Shown here one piece after another: positions 32,114 to 38,396 of a DNA stretch of 38,396 nucleotides (positions within the stretch are counted from its first letter, which is position 1; each line of letters starts with the position of its first letter). Under the pieces are notes generated by a model. It was not told the DNA's origin. It was given only the letters and a program-made list of their open reading frames with translations, and did no database searches. Origin of the DNA: an uncultured Prevotellaceae bacterium (lineage in GTDB: Bacteria > Bacteroidota > Bacteroidia > Bacteroidales > Muribaculaceae). The stretch covers positions 1 to 38,396 of the forward strand of contig ONRP01000030.1 in assembly GCA_900320245.1 (NCBI GenBank). The letters are read 5' to 3'. Both the position numbers and the translations under genes were made by a program.

Positions 32114-34597
32114 ATGAAGAAACTATTACTTTTTTCATTGGCTGCACTGATGGCTGCACTCGCAGTCCACGCCGATGTGACCATCAACAGCACGAACTTC
32201 CCTGACGCGACCTTCCGCAACTATCTGTTGAGCGAGTATCCCAGCGGCACCATCACCACGGCGCAACTCAATGCGCGCGACACGTTGAATCTGCCTTACA
32301 AGGGCATTTCCAACATGACGGGTGTGCAGTATTTTACCCAATTAAAAAGATTGGATCTCTACTCCAATAATCTCACCTCGATTGACGTGAGCGCCAACAC
32401 CAAGCTGATTTACCTCAATTTGGGTTACAACAAGTTGACGTCTATCAACGTGACCAGTAACACGGTGTTGCAAGAGCTGTATCTCCAGAATAACCAACTC
32501 ACCACAGTCAGTGTGAACAATCACAGCAGTCTGAGAACGTTGTGGGTTCGGGGCAACACCACCTTGACGGGCTTCTACTGCTGGCGTGATGCGCTGACCA
32601 GTGTTGACGTGACAGGTTGCACAGCACTGCTGTATCTCAAGATTTACAACAACTATAACTTGACGAGTATCTATGGCTTGGAAGACTGCACCAATCTGAC
32701 CTGGCTGGATGTCGAGGACACGTCGTTCAGCGACTTGAGTGCTGTTACGGGCATGACCAAACTGGAGACGTTGCTGGCGGGCAATACCCAAATCAGCGCC
32801 CTCAATACCAGCCATAACGGCAGCCTGAAAAACCTGCAAGTCGCTGGCGACACGCGATTGACCGAACTCATCTGCTACAGTGAGGACTTGACAACACTCA
32901 AAGTGACGGGTTGCACGGCATTGAGCACGCTCAAGTGCTACTACAATGATAATCTCGAGACTATCACTGGCCTTGCCAGTTGTAAAGCGCTGGCCTATGT
33001 GGACTGTGAGGACTGTGCCATCACCGAGTTGCCCGGCGTGAACGACATGACGAACCTGGGGACGCTGTGGTGCCGCAATAACCAGTTGACGGGCACCCTT
33101 GAAGTGAGCGACAAACCTCAACTGAAATATCTCAGGGTTAGTGGCAACAAGGGGCTGCAAGAGCTCAGATGCCCCCGCAACGCCTTGATATCGCTTGATG
33201 TGACAGGCTGCACCGCGTTGAACTTATTACATTGTGAAGTAAACAGCAATCTTTCGTCAATCCTGGGACTGACTGGTTGCACAGCGTTAAATTGGTTGGG
33301 CTGCGATTATTGCGCACTCACTTCACTTGACGTGACATTCTGCCCTGGCCTCGAAAGTCTGTATTGCTACAATAACCAGTTGACCTCGCTCAACGTGACG
33401 GGTCTGACTAACCTTTTGAACTTGAACTGCATGAACAACCCTGACCTTGGCAGCATTACCGGCCTGAGTGACTGCTCGGCCGTGACTTATTTTGGGTGCT
33501 CTGACTGCGGCCTCAACAGCTTGGATGTGAGCCACATGAACAATCTGGGAGAACTGTGGTGCAGCAACAATCTGTTCACCACACTCTCGGTAATTAATAA
33601 ACCCCAGTTGACGGCATTGGTTGCCAACGATAATCCATTCCTTGAAGAATTAGAATGCTACTCTTGCGCACTGACCCGTTTGGATGTTTCTGATTGCCCT
33701 GTACTGGATTATATCGATTGCGAGGAAAACCAATTGACTGAACTGGACGTCACCACTTGCCCGGCGCTCATATACTTCCTCTGCTCATACAATCAACTGA
33801 CCGAACTCGACATCAGCCGCAACTCTGAACTCCTTTACCTCTGGTGCCGAGACAACCAGTTGACAAGTGTGGACCTGAGCTCTTGTCCCGACGCTTTCCT
33901 TTCTCTTGACTGCCGTAACAACCAGGTTTCGGGCACTATCGATGTCTCGAGGTTTGCCAACTTGATCCATCTAATATGTAACAATAATCAGATATCTCAA
34001 GTGGTACTCGGTAACCATGACCAACTCACTTACCTTTGGGTCGCTGCCAATCAGTTAACGAGTCTTGATGCCAGTGGCTGCACTGCACTGCAATCATTAC
34101 GTGCTCAAACCAATCAACTGACGAGCCTGCCACTGGGAAATTGCCCTGATTTGAAAGAATTGCCCATTTTCTATAATCAAATCAATGCCGCCAAGATGGG
34201 TGAGATTGTCGACGCGCTACCCATGCGCAGCGCCGATAATCGAGGAATACTTTATGCCATTATCGATTATAATCCCGAAGATGATACTGTAGAGGGAAAT
34301 GTCATTACTGCAGCCCAGGTTAGCCAGGCCAATGCCAAGAATTGGGATGTCTACCATTGGTCTTGGGCGGAAGGCGAAGGCTGGGAGCCTTATGCCGGCA
34401 GTTCGTTCCAGCGTGGCGACGTAAACGGCGACGGCCATGTCGACATCAACGATGTGACCGCCCTGATCAACTATGTGCTCACTGGTAATGCCACAGGTGT
34501 CAACATGACCAATGCCAACTGCGACCTGCAGGGCGGCATCGACATCAACGATGTGACCGTCCTGATCAACTACGTGTTGAAAGGCTCCTGGAATTAA
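32114..34597 (+). CDS. Secreted LRR protein with dockerin-like tail
   Basis: 827 residues. Signal peptide MKKLLLFSLAALMAALAVHA. After about 75 residues, 25 or more leucine-rich repeats of 20-23 residues follow, in two flavours: NNQLTSLDVSxCPxLxxLxC and NPDLGSITGLSDCSAVTYFGC. Cys recurs at fixed positions of the repeat. The C-terminus (about 768-827) is a dockerin-like pair, GDVNGDGHVDINDVTALIN and CDLQGGIDINDVTVLIN, ending LKGSWN. The architecture resembles internalin-like and BspA-like adhesins, made for protein or glycan binding outside the cell. Start, signal peptide, promoter and terminator are all intact, in contrast to the two preceding genes. The ligand is unknown. Confidence 0.88.
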   Translation: MKKLLLFSLAALMAALAVHADVTINSTNFPDATFRNYLLSEYPSGTITTAQLNARDTLNLPYKGISNMTGVQYFTQLKRLDLYSNNLTSIDVSANTKLIYLNLGYNKLTSINVTSNTVLQELYLQNNQLTTVSVNNHSSLRTLWVRGNTTLTGFYCWRDALTSVDVTGCTALLYLKIYNNYNLTSIYGLEDCTNLTWLDVEDTSFSDLSAVTGMTKLETLLAGNTQISALNTSHNGSLKNLQVAGDTRLTELICYSEDLTTLKVTGCTALSTLKCYYNDNLETITGLASCKALAYVDCEDCAITELPGVNDMTNLGTLWCRNNQLTGTLEVSDKPQLKYLRVSGNKGLQELRCPRNALISLDVTGCTALNLLHCEVNSNLSSILGLTGCTALNWLGCDYCALTSLDVTFCPGLESLYCYNNQLTSLNVTGLTNLLNLNCMNNPDLGSITGLSDCSAVTYFGCSDCGLNSLDVSHMNNLGELWCSNNLFTTLSVINKPQLTALVANDNPFLEELECYSCALTRLDVSDCPVLDYIDCEENQLTELDVTTCPALIYFLCSYNQLTELDISRNSELLYLWCRDNQLTSVDLSSCPDAFLSLDCRNNQVSGTIDVSRFANLIHLICNNNQISQVVLGNHDQLTYLWVAANQLTSLDASGCTALQSLRAQTNQLTSLPLGNCPDLKELPIFYNQINAAKMGEIVDALPMRSADNRGILYAIIDYNPEDDTVEGNVITAAQVSQANAKNWDVYHWSWAEGEGWEPYAGSSFQRGDVNGDGHVDINDVTALINYVLTGNATGVNMTNANCDLQGGIDINDVTVLINYVLKGSWN

Positions 34598-34619
34598 ATG
34601 ACCGACATCGCCAAGATAT

Positions 34620-34657
34620 TTCCCTCATGCCCTCTCCTGGGGCGTGAGGGAATTTTT
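34620..34657 (+). terminator. Terminator of the LRR gene
   Basis: 13-bp stem with one G-U pair (34620-34632 with 34640-34652), 7-nt loop, then TTTTT. Confidence 0.9.
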
Positions 34658-34672
34658 ATCCTATTTTATCGG

Positions 34673-34700
34673 CCATTAATGGAAAATATTACTAAATTTG
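34673..34700 (+). promoter_or_regulatory. Palindrome plus -7 box before the DUF285 gene
   Basis: CCATTAATGG (34673-34682) is a perfect 10-bp palindrome 10 bp upstream of TAAATTTG (34693-34700). The palindrome overlaps the expected -33/spacer region and the usual TTTG is missing, so it could be an operator. The arrangement is repeated at 37106-37133. Confidence 0.5.
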
Positions 34701-34732
34701 TGGCAAATATTAACTTTTAAAGCCAAATTACT

Positions 34733-37030
34733 ATGAAAAAGAAGAATTTACTCCTGCGTCTGGTCGTCCTGCTGGCGGCCATGATGTGTGCCTTCGGCGC
34801 CGCTGCTGCCGAGGCCTATGCCAACTACACGCCGTCGAACACGACGTTGACGTTCTACTACGACAACTACCGCAGCAGCCGCTCGGGAACGACCTACGAC
34901 CTGAACACGCTCAACAACAGTCCCGGCTGGTACACTGACGGCACCAATGCCAATGTGACCAAGGTGGTCTTTAACTCCTCGTTTGCCGATGCCCGCCCGA
35001 CGACCACCTATTTTTGGTTTTACAGAATGGAGAACCTTCAGTCCATCACAGGCCTGAGTTACCTGAACACCAGTGAGGTGACTAATATGTCTTATATGTT
35101 TGCGAGCTGTACAAATCTGACGAGCCTTGACTTGAGCAGTTTCAACACGTCCAAGGTGACTAAAGCAAACGGTATATTCCGTGATTGCAGTAGCCTGGCA
35201 AGTCTTGACTTGAGCAGTTTCAATACGTCCAAGCTTACTAATATGAATTACATATTTAGTAACTGCACCAGTCTAAGGACCGTCTATGCGGGTTCGGGTT
35301 GGACAACAGCAGCCGTGACAAGTTCCTACTACATGTTCCAAGATTGCACCAACCTGGTGGGCGGCAAGGGCACGACCTATGATGCCAATCATATCGATGC
35401 CACCTACGCCCACATCGACGGCGGCACGAGCAACCCGGGCTATTTCACCGAATTCAAAGAGGCCTATGCCTGCTATACACCGTCGAACACGACGCTGACG
35501 TTCTACTACGACAACCAGCGCGCTTCACGCACGGGCACGACCTACGACTTGAACACGGACGACAACGACACCGGCTGGGATACCGACGACACTAATGCCA
35601 GTGTGACCAAGGTGGTCTTTGACCCCTCGTTCGCTGGTGCCCGCCCGACGTCCACCTGCGGTTGGTTCTATTATATGCCTAACCTTGAATCCATCACGGG
35701 CATGGAGTACCTGAACACCAGCGAGGTGACCAATATGAATTGGATGTTCATGGAGTGTTATAAATTGACAAGCCTTGATTTGAGCCACTTCAACACGTCC
35801 AAGGTGATAAGTATGACTCAAATGTTCACATATTGCATTGGCTTAACGAGCCTTGATTTGAGCCACTTCAACACGTCCAAGGTAACCCAAATGAATAAAA
35901 TGTTCTATAACAGCACTAATTTGCGGACCATTTATGTGGGCAATGGCTGGAGCACGGCTGCCGTGACGTACTCCGGTGATATGTTCAAATACTGCACCAG
36001 CCTGGTGGGCGGCATGGGCACGACCTATGATGAGAACCACATTGATGGTGCGTACGCCCACATCGACGGCGGCACGAGCAACCCGGGCTACTTCACCGAG
36101 AAGGGGCCAGAAGCCTATGCCTGCTACACGCCGTCGAACACGACGCTCACGTTCTACTACGACAAACTGCGCAGCAGCCGCACGGGCACGACCTACGACC
36201 TGAACGAGGGCGACAACTATACTGAATGGGAAACCGACGGCATCAATGGCAGTGTGACCAAGGTGGTCTTTGACCCGTCGTTTGCGGGCGCCCGACCGAC
36301 AACCACCAGCGGTTGGTTCTATGATATGCGGAACCTTGAATCCATCACGGGCATGAGTTACCTGAACACCAGTGAGGTCACCAATATGTCTTGGATGTTC
36401 TACAACTGCTCTAAACTAACAAGCCTTGATGTGAGCCAGTTCAACACGTCCAAGGTGACCGATATGAGTTTCATGTTCTACAACTGCAGTACACTAACGA
36501 GCCTTGATGCGAGCCACTTCAACACGTCCAAGGTCACCATTATGTACGCGATGTTCTTGAACTGTAGCCGCTTGACAAGCCTTGATGTGAGCCATTTCAA
36601 CACGGCCAAGGTGACCGATATGAGATACATGTTCGCTGGCGGCCTCAATCTGCAGACCATCTATGTAGGCAATGACTGGAGCACTGCGGCTGTGACGGAG
36701 TCCAGTGATATGTTTATGAACTGCTTCAACCTGGTGGGCGGTAAGGGCACGACCTACGATGCCAACCATGTGGACAAGACCTACGCCCACATCGACGGCG
36801 GCCCCAGCAACCCGGGCTACTTCACCGCGAAGAATGCCGGCCTGCGTGGCGACGTGAACAATGATCAGCGTGTCGACATCAACGATGTGACCGCCCTGAT
36901 TAACTATGTGCTCACTGGTAATGCCACAGGTGTCAACATGACCAATGCTAACTGCGACCTGCAGGGCAATGTCGACATCAACGATGTGACCGCCCTGATT
37001 AACTTCGTGTTGAAAGGCACCTGGAATTAA
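34733..37030 (+). CDS. BspA-family DUF285 surface protein with three modules and dockerin-like tail
   Basis: 765 residues. A signal peptide (residues 1 to about 26, ending FGAAAA) is followed by three modules of about 216 residues, starting near bases 34811, 35459 and 36111. Each module has an entry segment (EAYACYTPSNTTLTFYYD, then TKVVFDPSFAGARPT), several DUF285 repeats of 24-25 residues (SLDLSxFNTSKVTxMxxMFxxC) and an exit segment (VGGKGTTYDANH, YAHIDGGTSNPGYFT). The dockerin-like tail is GDVNNDQRVDINDVTALIN and DLQGNVDINDVTALIN, ending LKGTWN. DUF285 repeats occur in surface lipoproteins of mycoplasmas and adhesins of Bacteroidales. The modules are very similar in DNA, so copy number can change by recombination. 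Cell-surface binding is likely; the ligand is unknown. Confidence 0.9.
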   Translation: MKKKNLLLRLVVLLAAMMCAFGAAAAEAYANYTPSNTTLTFYYDNYRSSRSGTTYDLNTLNNSPGWYTDGTNANVTKVVFNSSFADARPTTTYFWFYRMENLQSITGLSYLNTSEVTNMSYMFASCTNLTSLDLSSFNTSKVTKANGIFRDCSSLASLDLSSFNTSKLTNMNYIFSNCTSLRTVYAGSGWTTAAVTSSYYMFQDCTNLVGGKGTTYDANHIDATYAHIDGGTSNPGYFTEFKEAYACYTPSNTTLTFYYDNQRASRTGTTYDLNTDDNDTGWDTDDTNASVTKVVFDPSFAGARPTSTCGWFYYMPNLESITGMEYLNTSEVTNMNWMFMECYKLTSLDLSHFNTSKVISMTQMFTYCIGLTSLDLSHFNTSKVTQMNKMFYNSTNLRTIYVGNGWSTAAVTYSGDMFKYCTSLVGGMGTTYDENHIDGAYAHIDGGTSNPGYFTEKGPEAYACYTPSNTTLTFYYDKLRSSRTGTTYDLNEGDNYTEWETDGINGSVTKVVFDPSFAGARPTTTSGWFYDMRNLESITGMSYLNTSEVTNMSWMFYNCSKLTSLDVSQFNTSKVTDMSFMFYNCSTLTSLDASHFNTSKVTIMYAMFLNCSRLTSLDVSHFNTAKVTDMRYMFAGGLNLQTIYVGNDWSTAAVTESSDMFMNCFNLVGGKGTTYDANHVDKTYAHIDGGPSNPGYFTAKNAGLRGDVNNDQRVDINDVTALINYVLTGNATGVNMTNANCDLQGNVDINDVTALINFVLKGTWN

Positions 37031-37052
37031 GTGACCGACATCGCCAAGACAT

Positions 37053-37090
37053 TTCCCTCATGCCCTCTCCTGGGGCATGAGGGAATTTTT
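37053..37090 (+). terminator. Terminator of the DUF285 gene
   Basis: Perfect 13-bp stem (37053-37065 with 37073-37085), 7-nt loop, TTTTT. The U-G pair of copy 1 is a U-A pair here, so the stem is kept by the substitution. Confidence 0.9.
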
Positions 37091-37105
37091 ATCCTATTTT
37101 ACCGG

Positions 37106-37133
37106 CCATTAATGGAAAATATTACTAAATTTG
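37106..37133 (+). promoter_or_regulatory. Palindrome plus -7 box before the last gene
   Basis: CCATTAATGG (37106-37115) and TAAATTTG (37126-37133), same spacing as upstream of the preceding gene. Confidence 0.5.
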
Positions 37134-37164
37134 TGGCAAATATAAATTTTAACCCGATACAATT

Positions 37165-38396
37165 ATGAAACAGCAATCCTTGTTCCTTCGTTTGGTCGTC
37201 GTGGTGATGGCCGTGATGTGCGCCCTCGGCGCCAGAGCCCAAGAGGCTTATGCTTGTTACACATTGGATAACACGACGCTGACGTTCTACTACGACGACG
37301 ATCGCAATATCCGCCCGGGCACAACCTACCTTCTGAATACCGATAACAACGATGCCGGTTGGGACACCGATGGCACCAAGGCCAATGTGACTCGAGTGGT
37401 GTTTGACCCCTCGTTCACTGATGCCCGCCCGACGACCACCTACGGCTGGTTTTATGGCATGACGAATCTTCAATCCGTTGAGGGCGTCGAGCATCTGAAC
37501 ACCAGTCAGGTGACCCGTATGGATTATATGTTCTATGACTGCTACAGATTGACAAACCTCGACTTGAGCCATTTCAACACCGCCAAGGTAACACGCATGT
37601 CTGCCATGTTCTCTCGCTGCTCTGGCTTGACGACGCTTGATTTGAGGCATTTCAACACAGCCACGGTAGACAACATGGAGTATATGTTCAATGCCTGCAC
37701 AAATCTGAGAACCATCTATGTCAGCATCGGATGGAGCACAGCGGCTGTGACCGGGTCCCTTAATATGTTCTATAACTGTACCAGCCTGGCCGGTGGACAG
37801 GGCACGACCTTCGACCCGGGCCATGTGGATGCCTCCTATGCCCACTTGGACGGTGGTACGGGCAACCCGGGCTACTTCACCGAACTGAAGGAGGCCTATG
37901 CCTGCTACACACCTGAGAACACGACGCTGACGTTCTACTACGACGGCCTGCGCATTGGTCGCCCTGGCAGGACCTACGACCTGAACGAGGGAGAGTACGA
38001 TACCGGTTGGGACATTGATAATACCAACCACGAGGTGACCCGGGTGGTCTTTGACCCCTCGTTTGCTGATGCGCGACCGACTACCACCTGGGGTTGGTTT
38101 TACAGGATGTGGAATCTTGAATCCATCGAAGGCTTGACTTATCTGAACACCAGTGAGGTGACCATTATGGCTTTCATGTTCGATAGTTGTTATAAATTGA
38201 CGAGTCTTGATTTGAGCAGTTTCAACACATCTCAGGTCTACGAGATACGACATATGTTCATCCACTGCAATAATCTGCGCACCATCTATGTGGGCGATGG
38301 CTGGACGACGGCTTCCATGCGCTACACTTGGGACATGTTCAAGGATTGCACAAGCCTCGTGGGCGGTAAGGGTACCACCTACGATGTCAATCATGT
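37165..38396 (+). CDS. BspA-family DUF285 surface protein (partial, runs off window)
   Basis: Open from ATG 37165 to the window end, about 410 residues. Signal peptide MKQQSLFLRLVVVVMAVM...ARA. Two modules are visible, starting near 37243 and 37891, with the same plan as the preceding gene: an entry segment (EAYACYTLDNTTLTFYYDDD), DUF285 repeats (LTNLDLSHFNTAKVTRMSAMF) and an exit segment (YAHLDGGTGNPGYFTE). The second module has fewer DUF285 repeats. More modules and probably a dockerin-like tail lie beyond the window. It is a paralogue of the preceding gene, with the control region duplicated too. Confidence 0.88.
   Translation, partial: MKQQSLFLRLVVVVMAVMCALGARAQEAYACYTLDNTTLTFYYDDDRNIRPGTTYLLNTDNNDAGWDTDGTKANVTRVVFDPSFTDARPTTTYGWFYGMTNLQSVEGVEHLNTSQVTRMDYMFYDCYRLTNLDLSHFNTAKVTRMSAMFSRCSGLTTLDLRHFNTATVDNMEYMFNACTNLRTIYVSIGWSTAAVTGSLNMFYNCTSLAGGQGTTFDPGHVDASYAHLDGGTGNPGYFTELKEAYACYTPENTTLTFYYDGLRIGRPGRTYDLNEGEYDTGWDIDNTNHEVTRVVFDPSFADARPTTTWGWFYRMWNLESIEGLTYLNTSEVTIMAFMFDSCYKLTSLDLSSFNTSQVYEIRHMFIHCNNLRTIYVGDGWTTASMRYTWDMFKDCTSLVGGKGTTYDVNH

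Larger units (their letters stand above)
34598..34732 (+). repeat. Duplicated intergenic block, copy 1 (partner 37031-37164)
   Basis: The first about 115 bp after the stop match the partner almost base for base, covering terminator, palindrome and promoter; the last 20 bp before the ATG diverge. The pair shows tandem duplication of DUF285-type genes together with their control region. Confidence 0.85.
37031..37164 (+). repeat. Duplicated intergenic block, copy 2
   Basis: Partner of 34598-34732. It carries the same terminator, palindrome and TAAATTTG box with only scattered substitutions until about 20 bp before the ATG. Confidence 0.85.

Noticed and set aside
37099-38394. Minus-strand open frame over the last gene
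   Set aside because: The plus strand has a promoter, a signal peptide and DUF285 repeats; the minus frame is a repeat-driven shadow.

Overview
The window comes from a Bacteroidales bacterium of moderately high GC, most likely a gut Muribaculaceae or Prevotella-like lineage. The reasons are the protein families (BspA-type leucine-rich repeats, DUF177-rpmF, DUF4919, DUF2851, a PgpH-type HD hydrolase next to Rel) and the promoters. Many genes carry the Bacteroidetes vegetative signature TTTG - 19 to 20 nt - TAnnTTTG. No species call is possible from sequence alone.

Bases 1-26230 are mostly core genome. On the minus strand: the start of rpmF with DUF177 upstream of it; a likely surE-gltX-outer membrane protein-waaA transcription unit; nagB divergent from surE; a small lipoprotein; an acyl-CoA synthetase; DUF4919 and a membrane protein; and a rel-pgpH pair joining (p)ppGpp and c-di-AMP turnover. 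Next come a secreted esterase, an NlpC/P60 hydrolase and a Rieske-like lipoprotein. On the plus strand lie a family 2 glycosyltransferase, a class A penicillin-binding protein and an unusual secreted flavodoxin/cyclophilin-like/dockerin-like protein. A tight minus-strand operon follows: a DPPR-synthase-like UbiA protein, a HAD phosphatase fused to a multi-spanning GT-C-like membrane domain, and DUF2851. The first two could form a polyprenyl-phosphoryl-pentose glycosylation module.

From tRNA-Phe (27238) to the right end the window changes character. It holds five consecutive plus-strand genes for repeat-rich proteins: two LRR_5/BspA-type, one Cys-containing LRR, and two DUF285-type, the last running off the window. 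The four complete ones end in a dockerin-like tail, as does the flavodoxin protein. The two LRR_5 genes are each preceded by a 377-bp direct repeat (27502-27878 and 30120-30496, 25 ungapped differences). The repeat is built of hairpins, two of whose apical loops are complementary to each other over 13 nt, and it has imperfect direct repeats at its ends. It ends inside the signal-peptide coding region of each gene, at different points, so neither gene has a normal start codon. This combination of a structured repeat and start-less surface-protein genes is the best candidate for an undescribed element or expression-switch system. The last three genes instead have ordinary promoters and intact signal peptides, and two of their intergenic regions are near-identical copies of each other.
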